From: Streptomyces sp. NBC_01803
GTDB taxonomy: Bacteria; Actinomycetota; Actinomycetes; Streptomycetales; Streptomycetaceae
Length of the DNA: 64,000 bases
Direction of reading: 5' to 3'
Assembly: GCF_035917415.1 (NCBI RefSeq)
Contig: NZ_CP109073.1
Location: 1,657,001 to 1,721,000, forward strand
The first letter of the stretch is position 1, and every line of letters begins with the position of its first letter. Shown here in pieces: positions 53,050-62,374 of this stretch. The notes under the pieces were generated by a model. That model worked only from the letters and a program-made list of their open reading frames with translations. It was not told where the DNA came from and ran no database searches. Made by a program: the position numbers and the translations under genes.

Positions 53050-55314
53050 TCAGCCCTTGTCGAGGAACTCCTCGCGCTCCGCGTCCAGCAGCGCGTCCAG
53101 CGCGGCGCGCAGGGCGGGCGAGCCCTCCAGCGCGGGGTCCGCGGCGACCAGGGCGGTGGCCTCCGCGCGGGCCTCGGCGATGACGTCCTCGTCCTCGATG
53201 ACGGTGAGCATCCGCAGGCTGCTGCGCCCGCCGGACTGTGCCTGGCCCAGCACGTCGCCCTCGCGGCGCTGCTCCAGGTCGATGCGGGACAGCTCGAAGC
53301 CGTCGGTCGTCGCCGCCACCGCCGCCAGCCGGGCCCGGGCACCGCCGGCCTCCGGCGCCTCGCTGACCAGCAGGCACAGCCCCGGCGCCGTGCCGCGGCC
53401 GACGCGACCGCGGAGCTGGTGCAGCTGGGAGACGCCGAAGCGGTCGGCGTCCATGATCACCATCGCGGTGGCGTTCGGCACGTTGACCCCGACCTCGATC
53501 ACCGTGGTGGCCACCAACACGTCGACCTCCCCGGCAGCGAACCGGCGCATCACGTCGTCCTTGGTGTCGGGGGCGAGTCGTCCGTGCAGCACCTCGGTGC
53601 GCAAGCCCCGCAGCGGGCCCCCGGCCAGCTCGGCGGCGACATCGAGGACGGCGAGCGGCGGGCGCCGCTCCTCGCCGTCCCCGGCGCCCTCCCCCGTCTT
53701 CTCCCCGGCGCTCTCCTCCCCGGCCGCCCGGCCCTTGCGCGCGGCCGTGCCCGCCTCGTCGCCGTCCCCGATCCGGGGGCAGACCACATACGCCTGGTGG
53801 CCCGCCTCGACCTCCTCCCGGACCCGCTCCCAGGCCCGGGAGAGGAAGTGCGGCTTGTCCCGGGCCGGAACCACATGGCTGGCGATCGGGGAGCGCCCCT
53901 CGGGGAGCTGGTCCAGCACCGAGGTCTCCAGGTCACCGAAGACGGTCATCGCGACCGTGCGCGGGATCGGCGTCGCGGTCATCACCAGCAGATGCGGGGG
54001 CCGCGCGCCCTTGGCGCGCAGGGCGTCGCGCTGCTCGACGCCGAACCGGTGCTGCTCGTCCACGACCACCAACCCGAGATCGTGGAACTTCACGATGTCC
54101 TCGATCAGCGCGTGCGTGCCGATGACGACGCCCGCCTCGCCGGTCGCCGCGTCCAGCAGCGCCCGGCGCCTGGCCGCCGCACCCATGGAGCCGGTCAGCA
54201 GCACCACCTTGGTGCCCCGCTCGGCCCCGCCCAGCATCCCGCCCTCGGCCAGGGCGCCCATCATCTCGGTGATCGAGCGGTGGTGCTGCTGGGCCAGCAC
54301 CTCGGTGGGCGCGAGCAGCGCCGACTGACCGCCCGAGTCCGCGACGGCGAGCATGGCGCGCAGCGCCACCAGCGTCTTGCCGCTGCCGACCTCGCCCTGC
54401 AGCAGCCGGTGCATCGGGTGCTCGGCGGCCAGCCCGGCGAAGATCTCCGCGCTGACCCGCCGCTGCCCCTCGGTCAGCGTGAACGGCAGCCGGGCGTCGA
54501 ACGCGCGCAGCAGGCCGTCGTCGGCGGGGCGGCGGGGCGTGGCGGGGAGCTGGGCGGCGGCCGTGCGGCGCCGGGCCAGGGCGACCTGCAGCACGAACGC
54601 CTCGTCCCACTTCAGCCGGGCCCGGGCGTCGGCGATGTCCCGCTTGGTGCGCGGCCGGTGCACCTTCTCGAACGCCTCGGGCAGCTCGATCAGGTCCCGC
54701 CGGGCGCGCAGCGCGCCGGGGAGCGGGTCGACCAGGCCTTCCCAGCCGACCGCCCCGAGGGAGTCGAGGACCACCTCGACGGACTTGGCGATCCGCCAGG
54801 ACTCCAACTGTTTGACCGCCGGGTAGATCGGCAGCGGCCGGCCGGCGAAGTCGGCCACCGCCGACGAACCGCCGTCCGCGTCGTCCTCCGCGTCCAGCAA
54901 CTCGTAGGCGGGATGGGAGAGCTGGAGCTTGCGGTTGAACCGCGTGACCTTCCCCGCGAACATGCCGCGCCGGCCCGGCACCAGCGTCCTCTCGTGGTGG
55001 TGGACGGCGCGCCTGCCGAAGAAGACGAGCTGGAGCCGGCCACTGCCGTCGGTGAGGGTCACCTCCAGACGGACCCCGCTGCCCCGGTTGAACGTGGCGG
55101 ACCGGGTGTCCGCGATCTCCGCGACGACCGTGACGTGCTCGTCCAGCGGCAGCTCGTCCAGCCGGGTCAGCTCGCCGCGCTCGGCGTACCGGCGCGGATA
55201 GTGGTGCAGGAGGTCTCCGACCGTGCGCAGGTCGAGGTGGGCGGCCATCACCTTGGCGGTGGTGTCGCCGACGACCTTGGTGAGGGGCTCGTGCAGTGCG
55301 GTCACGCCGCCCAT
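53050..55314 (-). CDS. recG: ATP-dependent DNA helicase RecG
   Basis: A 754-residue branch-migration helicase. The N-terminal wedge/OB domain (HHYPRRYAERGEL) is followed by helicase motifs: LLQGEVGSGKTLVALR (Walker A), VVVDEQHRFGVEQR (DExH), VMTATPIPRT, and the C-terminal QLHQLRGRVGRG. It restarts stalled forks and processes Holliday junctions. An acidic Gly/Glu-rich insertion at about 520-550 is genus-typical. ATG 55314 or GTG 55305 may be the start. Confidence 0.95.
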   Translation of the reverse strand: MGGVTALHEPLTKVVGDTTAKVMAAHLDLRTVGDLLHHYPRRYAERGELTRLDELPLDEHVTVVAEIADTRSATFNRGSGVRLEVTLTDGSGRLQLVFFGRRAVHHHERTLVPGRRGMFAGKVTRFNRKLQLSHPAYELLDAEDDADGGSSAVADFAGRPLPIYPAVKQLESWRIAKSVEVVLDSLGAVGWEGLVDPLPGALRARRDLIELPEAFEKVHRPRTKRDIADARARLKWDEAFVLQVALARRRTAAAQLPATPRRPADDGLLRAFDARLPFTLTEGQRRVSAEIFAGLAAEHPMHRLLQGEVGSGKTLVALRAMLAVADSGGQSALLAPTEVLAQQHHRSITEMMGALAEGGMLGGAERGTKVVLLTGSMGAAARRRALLDAATGEAGVVIGTHALIEDIVKFHDLGLVVVDEQHRFGVEQRDALRAKGARPPHLLVMTATPIPRTVAMTVFGDLETSVLDQLPEGRSPIASHVVPARDKPHFLSRAWERVREEVEAGHQAYVVCPRIGDGDEAGTAARKGRAAGEESAGEKTGEGAGDGEERRPPLAVLDVAAELAGGPLRGLRTEVLHGRLAPDTKDDVMRRFAAGEVDVLVATTVIEVGVNVPNATAMVIMDADRFGVSQLHQLRGRVGRGTAPGLCLLVSEAPEAGGARARLAAVAATTDGFELSRIDLEQRREGDVLGQAQSGGRSSLRMLTVIEDEDVIAEARAEATALVAADPALEGSPALRAALDALLDAEREEFLDKG

Positions 55315-55371
55315 TGCACACCATGGGGCCGACAGCGGCTCCCGGCGCCGCCCCAGCTCCCGATCCCGATC

Positions 55372-55395
55372 CCTGCCCCTGCGCCTGCCCCTGCG
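55372..55395. repeat. 12-bp tandem duplication between the DAK2 gene and recG
   Basis: CCTGCCCCTGCG occurs twice in tandem (55372-55383 and 55384-55395) in the 87-base gap. A short CCCGAT pair lies just before it. Probably slippage-derived; no function inferred. Confidence 0.85.
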
Positions 55396-55401
55396 CCGCG
55401 C

Positions 55402-57024
55402 CTACTCGACGCCGATGAGCAGCGGCGCGCTCTGCCGCCCCTCGTAGACCACCGTGTCCACGCCGAGGTGGCCCCGGCGGACCTGTGCCTCCAGCCGCGC
55501 CGCGAGCCCGTCGGGGGCGCCGGTGCCCAGCACCAGGGTGACCAGCTCGCCCCCCGCGGACAGCATCCGGCCGAGGATGTCGCTCGCGACATCGGCCGGA
55601 TCGGCGCCGATCACGGCGACGTCGCCGTCGATCAGACCGAGCGCGTCCCCGGCCTGGCAGATGCCGGCCGTGGTCCAGGACTGCCGTTCCGCGACAGCCA
55701 GCTCGCCGAAGCGGGTGGCCCCGGCGGCGGCGGTCATGGCGACGACATCCTCGTCGAAACGGCGCTCGGCGGCGTGCACGGCGAGCGCCGCGATGCCCTG
55801 CACCGGGGACCGGGTGGGGATGACGGCGACGCGCACGCCCTCGGCGCGCGCCCGCTCCGCGGCGGCGGCCGCGGCGTGCCACAGCGCGTCGTCGTTGGGC
55901 AGCAGGACGACCTCCCGGGCCCGCGCGCCCAGGATCGCGGCGGCCAGCTCGCCGCCGCCCGGCGGATCCTCGGCGCGGACGGTCAGCGTCACGGCGCCGG
56001 CCTCCTCGCACAGCCCGGCGAGCCCGTCGCCCGGCAGCACCGAGACGATGACGCGGGCCGAGCGCGGGGCGCGGGGCGGACCGGCGACGGCGAGCGCGGT
56101 GATGCGGACCCGGTGCGGCCGGCCCGCCTCGATGCCCGCCTCGACGGCCGGGCCGGGCCGCGGGGTGTGCACATGGATGTGCCACAGGCCGTCGCCGCCC
56201 ACGACGACCAGCGAGTCGCCCAGCGCGTCGAGGCGCGCGCGCAGCGCGGGAAGGGCGGCGTCCGCGGCGTCCAGCAGGTAGGTGACCTCGTAGGCGTCCG
56301 CCGCGTCGGCCGCGCCGGCGTCCGCCTCGGGGCACTCGGCGCCCACCGGTCCGCCGGCCCGCGGCGCGGTGGAACGGCCCAGGCGCTCGCGGAGCGATGC
56401 GTCGGGGGCACGGCCGGACAGAGCCGCGTCGAGGGCGTCGAGCACGGCGACCAGGCCGCTGCCGCCCGCGTCGACGACGCCCGCGTCGGCCAGCACGGCG
56501 AGCTGGTCCGGCGTCGCGGCCAGCGCGGTCCTGGCCCCGGCACAGGCCGTCGCCGCCACCCGCGCGGTGCCGCCCTCCGCGCGCTCGGCGGCCTCGGCGG
56601 CGGCCACGGCGACCGTGAGCATGGTGCCCTCGACGGGGTGGGCGACGGCCTCGTACCCGGCGGCGGCGGCGCGGCGCAGCGCGCGGCGCAGGGTGTCGGG
56701 GCCGGCCGGCTCGGAGTGGGCGGCGAGCACCTCGGCCATGCCGCGCAGGAGCTGGGCCAGGATGGTGCCGGAGTTGCCACGGGCGCCGATGAGCGCGCCG
56801 TGGGCCATGGCGCGGGCGGCCTCGGCCAGGGTCGGGGTGGCCGGCTCCGCCGCCGCGACGGCCTGGGCGGCGGATTCGACGGTCAGGTAGAGATTGGTGC
56901 CGGTGTCCCCGTCCGCGACGGGGAACACGTTGATCGCGTCGATGTCCTCGCGGGCCTGGCCCAGAGCGTCCAGGGCGATGCGGCACCAGCGCCGTACCGC
57001 CGCGGCGTCGAGCGGCTGCGGCAC
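55402..57024 (-). CDS. DAK2 domain-containing (DhaL/FakA-like) kinase
   Basis: A 540-residue protein. The N-terminal 200 residues form a DhaL/DAK2 ATP-binding domain with INVFPVADGDTGTNLYLT, GARGNSGTILAQLLRG and AGVVDAGGSG. The C-terminal half has the FakA-like domain (DAYEVTYLLDA, VVVGGDGLWHIHVHT) common in fatty-acid kinase A. GTG 57024 has GAGGAGG seven bases upstream. In other bacteria such proteins phosphorylate fatty acids bound to FakB/DegV partners; no DegV gene is in this window. It lies upstream of recG, as in many Gram-positives. Confidence 0.88.
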   Translation of the reverse strand: MPQPLDAAAVRRWCRIALDALGQAREDIDAINVFPVADGDTGTNLYLTVESAAQAVAAAEPATPTLAEAARAMAHGALIGARGNSGTILAQLLRGMAEVLAAHSEPAGPDTLRRALRRAAAAGYEAVAHPVEGTMLTVAVAAAEAAERAEGGTARVAATACAGARTALAATPDQLAVLADAGVVDAGGSGLVAVLDALDAALSGRAPDASLRERLGRSTAPRAGGPVGAECPEADAGAADAADAYEVTYLLDAADAALPALRARLDALGDSLVVVGGDGLWHIHVHTPRPGPAVEAGIEAGRPHRVRITALAVAGPPRAPRSARVIVSVLPGDGLAGLCEEAGAVTLTVRAEDPPGGGELAAAILGARAREVVLLPNDDALWHAAAAAAERARAEGVRVAVIPTRSPVQGIAALAVHAAERRFDEDVVAMTAAAGATRFGELAVAERQSWTTAGICQAGDALGLIDGDVAVIGADPADVASDILGRMLSAGGELVTLVLGTGAPDGLAARLEAQVRRGHLGVDTVVYEGRQSAPLLIGVE

Positions 57025-57248
57025 GTGGTGACCTCCTCGGCCAGCGGTGAACGGCTGTCGGTGAACGGCCGGGACGCAGCTTATGCCCCGGTCACGGCCG
57101 GGAGCGATTTCGCTGATGGGGAACGCCCGGGGTATGCTTCCCCGGTTGCCCGATGTTGTCGCCGCGTGCCGGCTGCGCACCGGGCAGACCTCGCCGGAGC
57201 CGTGGAGCTCCGGAATCCCAGCGTAAATTCCTGTCTTTGGAGTGACCC

Positions 57249-57434
57249 GTGGCTGCCAACTGCGATGTCTGCGGCAAGGGGCCGGGCTTCGGCAACAGCA
57301 TCTCCCACTCGCACCGCCGGACCCCCCGCCGTTGGAACCCGAACATCCAGCGGGTGCGTGCCGTGGTGAAGGGGACGCCCAAGCGCCTGAACGTCTGCAC
57401 CTCGTGCATCAAGGCCGGCAAGGTCGCGCGCTGA
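57249..57434 (+). CDS. rpmB: 50S ribosomal protein L28 (zinc-binding type)
   Basis: A 61-residue L28 with MAANCDVCGKGPGFGNSISH and SHRRTPRRWNPNIQ, plus two CxxC pairs (CDVC and CTSC), the zinc-containing form. The GTG start is at 57249. It is monocistronic, divergent from the DAK2 gene and ended by the hairpin at 57454-57483. A TATGCT near 57133 could be its -10 element. Confidence 0.95.
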   Translation: MAANCDVCGKGPGFGNSISHSHRRTPRRWNPNIQRVRAVVKGTPKRLNVCTSCIKAGKVAR

Positions 57435-57453
57435 CCCACCCCTGGCCGCTCGG

Positions 57454-57483
57454 AGCCGGTCCGTCGCTCATGACGGACCGGCT
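57454..57483 (+). terminator. rpmB terminator overlapping the end of thiD
   Basis: AGCCGGTCCGTC (57454-57465), a six-base loop and GACGGACCGGCT (57472-57483) make a perfect 12-bp stem followed by TTTT, a classic factor-independent terminator for rpmB. Its right arm lies inside the last codons of the convergent thiD gene, whose stop is at 57468-57470. So the same bases serve both. Confidence 0.88.
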
Positions 57484-58271
57484 TTTCGCATGCGGTGACC
57501 GTGGTCGACCGGGCCGATGCCGGCTCCCAGCGGGAAGCCGGCCGCGATCGCGCCGGTGACGTACTCCTTGGCGGCGGCCACCGCCTCCGGCACCGGGTCG
57601 CCGTGCGCGAGCCGGGCGGCGATCGCGGAGGCGAGCGTGCATCCGGTGCCGTGGGTGTGGCGGTTGTCGTGACGCGGGGCCCGCAGCCAGTGCTCGGCCG
57701 TTCCGTCGGTGAGCAGATCGGTGGCGTCGCCCGGGAGATGACCGCCCTTGATCAGCGCCCAGCGCGGACCGAGGGCGAGGATCGCGGCGGCGGCGCGACG
57801 CATGTCGCCCTCCGTCCCGACGCGAACGCCGGTGAGCTGGGCGACCTCGTGCAGGTTGGGGGTGGCGACCGTGGCGACGCGGAGCAGCCGGGTGCGGACG
57901 GCGTCGAGCGCGTCGGGGGCCAGCAGCGGATCGCCGTGCTTGGAGACGCCGACCGGATCGACCACCACCGGGGCGGCGGTGCCGGCCAGCAGTCCGGCGA
58001 CGGTCTCGACGATCTCCGCCGTGGCGAGCATGCCGGTCTTGACCGCCTGGACGCCGATGTCGTCGGCGACAGCGCGGAACTGCGCGCTCACGACCTCGAC
58101 GGGCAGCTCCCAGGCGCCCCGCACCCCCAGTGAGTTCTGCGCGGTGACGGCGGTGATCACGCTCATCCCGTGGGCGCCGAGCGCCAGCATGGTCTTGAGA
58201 TCGGCCTGGACGCCCGCGCCGCCGCCCGAGTCGGAGCCGGCGACGGTGAGCACGCGAGGAGGTGTTCGCAT
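57468..58271 (-). CDS. thiD: Hydroxymethylpyrimidine/phosphomethylpyrimidine kinase
   Basis: A 267-residue ribokinase-fold enzyme that phosphorylates HMP and HMP-P in thiamine synthesis. It begins [20 protein letters not shown]; the anion-hole motif is [15 protein letters not shown] near the C-terminus and VKTGMLA lies in the middle. It follows thiL on the same strand with a 27-base gap, so the two are co-transcribed. No TPP riboswitch was found ahead of thiL or thiD. Confidence 0.95.
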   Translation of the reverse strand: MRTPPRVLTVAGSDSGGGAGVQADLKTMLALGAHGMSVITAVTAQNSLGVRGAWELPVEVVSAQFRAVADDIGVQAVKTGMLATAEIVETVAGLLAGTAAPVVVDPVGVSKHGDPLLAPDALDAVRTRLLRVATVATPNLHEVAQLTGVRVGTEGDMRRAAAAILALGPRWALIKGGHLPGDATDLLTDGTAEHWLRAPRHDNRHTHGTGCTLASAIAARLAHGDPVPEAVAAAKEYVTGAIAAGFPLGAGIGPVDHGHRMRKAGPS

Positions 58272-58298
58272 GGCCCCGACGGTACCCGCGGGAGCGCG

Positions 58299-59261
58299 TC
58301 AGGCGCTGAAGTGGTCCCAGCCGCCGGCCTTGTCCCACGCGGCGCCGTCGACGGTCACCGACGGGGTGCCCCGGCCGCGCGCGGGCAGGACCTGGCCGAT
58401 CGTCCGCCAGCGGGCGGGGAGTTTGGTCTCGGGCGGGAACGTGGCGACCAGCGCGTGGTCCTCGCCGCCGGTGAGCACCCAGTGCAGCGGGTCAACGCCG
58501 ACGGCCTGCCCGATGTCCGACATCTGGGCCGGAACGTCCAGCGAGGCCGAGGCGATGTCGACGCGCACCTTGCTGCCCTGCGCGATGTGACCGAGATCCG
58601 CGACGAGTCCGTCGCTGACGTCGGTCATGGCGGTGGCGCCGAGCGCGGCGCCGGCCGGGCCCGCGACGTAGGGCGGCTCGGGACGGCGGTGGGCCTCGAC
58701 GAACGCGCGCGGGGAGCGGAAGCCACGGGAGAGGACGGCGTGCCCGGCGGCCGACCAGCCCAGCCAGCCGGTGACGGCGACGATGTCCCCGGCCCTGGCC
58801 CCGGTTCTGGTGACGGGCTCCCGGCCGCCGAGGTCGCCCAGGGCCGTGATGGAGACGGTGATGACGTCGCCGCGCACCACGTCCCCGCCGGCCACTCCGG
58901 CGCCGGCGACACGGCACTCGTCGCGGATGCCGTCCATCAGCTCCACGGGCCAGGTGACGGGCAGTTCGGCGGGGACGACGAGTCCGACGAGCACGGCGGT
59001 GGGCACGGCGCCCATGGCGGCGATGTCGGCGAGGTTCTGGGCGGCGGCCTTGCGGCCGACGTCGTAGGCGGTGGACCAGTCGCGGCGGAAGTGCCGTCCC
59101 TCCAGCAGGATGTCGGTGGTGGCGACGACTCTCCGGTCCGGAGCCGCCACCACCGCCGCGTCGTCGCCCGGGCCCAGACGCACCGCGGGTGTCCCGGTGA
59201 TCCGGGACGTCAGCTCCCGGATCAGCCCGAACTCCCCGAGCTCCCCCACACTGCCCTTCAC
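58299..59261 (-). CDS. thiL: Thiamine-monophosphate kinase
   Basis: A 320-residue PurM-like ATP-dependent kinase that makes TPP from TMP, the last step of thiamine diphosphate synthesis. Family blocks are RLGPGDDAAVV, VATTDILLEGRHFRRDW, AAQNLADIAAMG and AMTDVSDGLVADLGH. Length is normal. First gene of thiL-thiD. Together with the thiBPQ operon it gives the cell both uptake and synthesis routes. Confidence 0.95.
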   Translation of the reverse strand: MKGSVGELGEFGLIRELTSRITGTPAVRLGPGDDAAVVAAPDRRVVATTDILLEGRHFRRDWSTAYDVGRKAAAQNLADIAAMGAVPTAVLVGLVVPAELPVTWPVELMDGIRDECRVAGAGVAGGDVVRGDVITVSITALGDLGGREPVTRTGARAGDIVAVTGWLGWSAAGHAVLSRGFRSPRAFVEAHRRPEPPYVAGPAGAALGATAMTDVSDGLVADLGHIAQGSKVRVDIASASLDVPAQMSDIGQAVGVDPLHWVLTGGEDHALVATFPPETKLPARWRTIGQVLPARGRGTPSVTVDGAAWDKAGGWDHFSA

Positions 59262-59396
59262 TCAGCTCTCCTCATGCTCGTCTCGCGGTCCCATCCGTCA
59301 ACCTGCCGTGACCAGCGGCGGCCTGATGTCTCCCCCGTGCTGGTCATGACGCGCTACGGTAGCGCCCCCGTTCCTCGTAGCCGCTGTGGAGGACCC

Positions 59397-59630
59397 GTGG
59401 TACAGGCGTACATCCTGATCCAGACCGAGGTGGGCAGGGCGTCCACCGTGGCCGATGTCATCTCCAAGATCCCAGGTGTGCTCCAGGCCGAGGATGTCAC
59501 CGGCCCCTATGACGTGATCGTGCGCGCCCAGGCCGACTCGGTGGACGAGCTGGGTCGGCTCGTCGTCGCCGAGGTGCAGCGGGTGGGCGGCATCACGCGC
59601 ACCCTGACCTGCCCGGTCGTCCATCTGTAG
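59397..59630 (+). CDS. Stand-alone Lrp/AsnC ligand-binding (RAM) domain protein
   Basis: A 77-residue protein that is just the effector-sensing domain of an Lrp/AsnC regulator: VQAYILIQTEVGRASTVADV, GPYDVIVRAQADSVDEL and VGGITRTLTCPVV. There is no DNA-binding part. GTG 59397 follows GGAGG. Such small SMC-like actinomycete proteins are found next to thiL and DUF3515, as here; they may modulate other regulators by forming mixed oligomers, but this is inference. Confidence 0.85.
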   Translation: MVQAYILIQTEVGRASTVADVISKIPGVLQAEDVTGPYDVIVRAQADSVDELGRLVVAEVQRVGGITRTLTCPVVHL

Positions 59631-59649
59631 CACCCCTTATGCTCGCCGG

Positions 59650-60192
59650 ATGACCTTCCGCGCGCATCCGGCCCCGGCGGCGATCGCCGCGCTGCTGGCC
59701 CTGGCGGCGTGCACCTCGGGGGCGGACGACCCCGAGGTGACGGAGCCCTCCCCCACCGGCGAGGCCGCGGGCGCCTGCCGGGAGCTGGCGGACGCTCTCC
59801 CGGAGCGCGTGGACGGGGAGGAGCGTGGATCGGCGGCGGACGGGATGGAGTTCGCGGCCACGTGGGGGGACCCCGCGATCGTGCTGCGCTGCGGCGTCTC
59901 ACGCCCGGCGCTGATGACGCCGGGCAGCGAGACCTACGATCCGCTGGCCGAGGTGGTGGACGTGAACGGGGTGTCGTGGCTGCTGGAGGAGGAGCCGGAC
60001 GGCAAGCGGTTCACCACCACCGGGCGGCTGGTGTTCGTGGAGATGACGGTGCCCGACGCCTACGCGCCCGAGGTGAATCCGCTGATCGACGTCGCCGCCC
60101 CGGTCGACGGGCACATCCCGCTGGATGAGCTGTATGCGGAGCCGGAGCCGGAATCCGACTCCGGGGCCGACTCCGGGGACGCGTCGGGCTGA
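59650..60192 (+). CDS. DUF3515 family lipoprotein
   Basis: A 180-residue exported lipoprotein: a short signal (MTFRAHPAPAAIAALLALAAC with lipobox LAAC, Cys21), then a domain with CRELADALPERVDGEER, WGDPAIVLRCGV and WLLEEEPDGKRFTTTGR. This is the DUF3515 domain of actinobacteria, function unknown. It starts 19 bases after the Lrp-like gene, so they share a transcript. The acidic Glu/Asp-rich tail is low complexity. Confidence 0.9.
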   Translation: MTFRAHPAPAAIAALLALAACTSGADDPEVTEPSPTGEAAGACRELADALPERVDGEERGSAADGMEFAATWGDPAIVLRCGVSRPALMTPGSETYDPLAEVVDVNGVSWLLEEEPDGKRFTTTGRLVFVEMTVPDAYAPEVNPLIDVAAPVDGHIPLDELYAEPEPESDSGADSGDASG

Positions 60193-60195
60193 CCG

Positions 60196-61338
60196 TCAGC
60201 GCAGCCCGGTCGAGCGGCGCAGCGCCGCCCGGATGAGGCGGTCGATCAGCTCCGGGTAGTCCACGCCGCTGGCCTGCCACATCCGTGGGAACATCGAGAT
60301 CGGCGTGAAGCCGGGCATGGTGTTGATCTCGTTGATGACGAACTCGCCGTTCTCCAGCAGGAAGAAGTCCGCCCGGACCAGGCCCTCGCAGGAGGCGGCG
60401 TCGAAGGCCCGCACGGCCAGCTCGCGGACCCGGGCCGTCTGCTCCTCGGTGAGCGGGGCCGGGACGACGCCCTCGGCGGAGTCGATGTACTTGGCCTCGA
60501 AGTCGTAGAAGTCGTGGCTGGAGACGGCCGGGATCTCGGCGGGCACGCTGGCGCGCGGGCCGTCCTCGAACTCCAGCACGCCGCACTCGATCTCGCGCCC
60601 GCGCAGCAGCGACTCCACGATGATCTTGGGGTCGTGGCGGCGGGCCTCCTCGATCGCGTCCTCCAGGCCGGCCAGGTCCTCGATCCGGGAGATGCCCATG
60701 GAGGAGCCGGCGCGCGCGGGCTTCACGAACAGCGGCCAGCCGTGGTCCGCAGCGAAGTCCACGATTCTCTTCCGGGCCGCCGCCGGATCCCGCTCCCACT
60801 CACGGGGGCGGATCACGGTGTACGGGCCGACGGGCAGGCCGAACGAGGCGAAGACCCGCTTCATGTACTCCTTGTCCATGCCGATCGCCGAGGACAGCAC
60901 GCCGGCCCCGACGTACGGCACCCCGGAGAGCTCCAGGAGGCCCTGGAGCGTGCCGTCCTCGCCGTAGGGGCCGTGGAGCAGCGGGAAGACGACGTCGACA
61001 TCGCCGAGGTCCTTGGGCACCGAGCCCGGCTCGGCGTAGACCACGTCGTGCCGGCCGGGATCGACGGGCAGCAGCACGCCGCCCGCGCCTGGCTCGGCGA
61101 TCTGCTCGACGCTGGGCAGCCGGCGTTCGCTGATCGCCATCCGCTCCGGATCGTCCGCGGTCAGGGCCCAGCGCCCGTCGGTGGTGATACCGATGGGCAG
61201 CACGTCGTAACGGGTGCGGTCGATGGCGCGCAGCACGGCTCCGGCGGTGACCACCGAGATGGCGTGCTCCGAGCTTCGGCCGCCGAAGACGACGGCGACG
61301 CGGGGCTTGGGGCTCTGGGAAGAGGTCTCGCTGCTCAT
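60196..61338 (-). CDS. ddl: D-alanine--D-alanine ligase
   Basis: A 380-residue ATP-grasp ligase making D-Ala-D-Ala for peptidoglycan. VAVVFGGRSSEHAISV starts it; ATP-binding LFVKPARAGSSMGISR and the catalytic end ADFFLLENGEFVINEINTMP follow. Active-site residues look typical of a D-Ala rather than a vancomycin-type D-Lac ligase, though this was judged only by eye. It lies 34 bases after gpsA on the same strand. Confidence 0.94.
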   Translation of the reverse strand: MSSETSSQSPKPRVAVVFGGRSSEHAISVVTAGAVLRAIDRTRYDVLPIGITTDGRWALTADDPERMAISERRLPSVEQIAEPGAGGVLLPVDPGRHDVVYAEPGSVPKDLGDVDVVFPLLHGPYGEDGTLQGLLELSGVPYVGAGVLSSAIGMDKEYMKRVFASFGLPVGPYTVIRPREWERDPAAARKRIVDFAADHGWPLFVKPARAGSSMGISRIEDLAGLEDAIEEARRHDPKIIVESLLRGREIECGVLEFEDGPRASVPAEIPAVSSHDFYDFEAKYIDSAEGVVPAPLTEEQTARVRELAVRAFDAASCEGLVRADFFLLENGEFVINEINTMPGFTPISMFPRMWQASGVDYPELIDRLIRAALRRSTGLR

Positions 61339-61372
61339 AACCCTCTGAGGCTACCCAACGGGGTGGCCCGAG

Positions 61373-62374
61373 TCAGCGGTGTTCGGCCTTGGCGGTTCGC
61401 GACATCAGCTCCTCGACCGCCACCTGGGGCGGGGTGCCGCGGTGCACGATGCCCACCACGGTCTCCGTCAGCGGCATCTCGACGCCGTGACGGCGGGCCA
61501 GGTCGAGCACGGAGCGGCAGGATTTGACGCCCTCGGCGGTCTGCCGGGTGACGGCGATGGTCTCCTCCAGCGTCATGCCGCGGCCCAGGTTGGTGCCGAA
61601 GGTGTGGTTGCGTGAGAGCGGCGAGGAGCAGGTGGCGACCAGGTCGCCCATGCCGGCCAGCCCCGCGAAGGTCTGCGGATCGGCGCCCATGGCGGACCCG
61701 AGACGGGCGGTCTCGGCGAGGCCGCGGGTCATCAGCGACGCCTTGGTGTTGTCGCCCAGGCCCATGCCGTCGGCGATGCCGACGGCGAGCGCGATGACGT
61801 TCTTCACGGCGCCGCCCAGCTCGCAGCCGACCACGTCGGTGTTCGTGTACGGGCGGAAGTACGGCGTGTGGCAGGCGGCCTGGAGCCGTCTGGCCACCTC
61901 CTCGTCGCGGCAGGCGACGACAGAGGCGGCGGGCTGGCGTTCGGCGATCTCGCGGGCGAGGTTGGGGCCGGACAGCACGGCGACGCGCTCGGGGCCGACG
62001 CCCGCGACTTCCTCGACGACCTCGCTCATCCGCTTCGCGGTGCCCAGCTCGACGCCCTTCATCAGCGAGACCAGGACAGTGCCGGGCGCCAGCAGGCCGG
62101 CCCAGCCCGCCAGGTTGCCGCGCAGGGTCTGCGACGGCACGGCGAGCACGGTGAACTCCGCGTCGCGCGCCGCCTCGGCGGGGTCGGTGGTGGCCCGGAT
62201 GCCCGGGGGGAGCTTGATGCCCGGCAGGTAGTCCGGGTTGACGCGGTCGATGTTGACGGCCTCGACGAGCTCGGCGCGGCGGCCCCACAGGGCCACCTCG
62301 CAGCCCGCGTCGGCGAGGACCATGGCGAACGCGGTTCCCCAGGAGCCGGTTCCATAGACGGCGGCGCGTGTCAC
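61373..62374 (-). CDS. gpsA: Glycerol-3-phosphate dehydrogenase (NAD(P)+)
   Basis: A 333-residue enzyme producing sn-glycerol 3-phosphate for phospholipids. The dinucleotide fold begins [49 protein letters not shown] and [19 protein letters not shown] are family blocks. GTG 62374 overlaps the plsC stop as GTGA. It lies between plsC and ddl, so this short operon serves both membrane and wall precursors. Confidence 0.95.
   Translation of the reverse strand: MTRAAVYGTGSWGTAFAMVLADAGCEVALWGRRAELVEAVNIDRVNPDYLPGIKLPPGIRATTDPAEAARDAEFTVLAVPSQTLRGNLAGWAGLLAPGTVLVSLMKGVELGTAKRMSEVVEEVAGVGPERVAVLSGPNLAREIAERQPAASVVACRDEEVARRLQAACHTPYFRPYTNTDVVGCELGGAVKNVIALAVGIADGMGLGDNTKASLMTRGLAETARLGSAMGADPQTFAGLAGMGDLVATCSSPLSRNHTFGTNLGRGMTLEETIAVTRQTAEGVKSCRSVLDLARRHGVEMPLTETVVGIVHRGTPPQVAVEELMSRTAKAEHR

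Noticed and set aside
52441..57369. A very long plus-strand open frame of over 1600 codons
   Set aside because: It lies antisense to recG and the DAK2 gene, has low-complexity Arg/Gly/His composition and no recognisable domain.
58272..59396. Search for a second TPP riboswitch near thiL/thiD
   Set aside because: No CTGAGA or GGGTAGGAA-type landmarks upstream of thiL.
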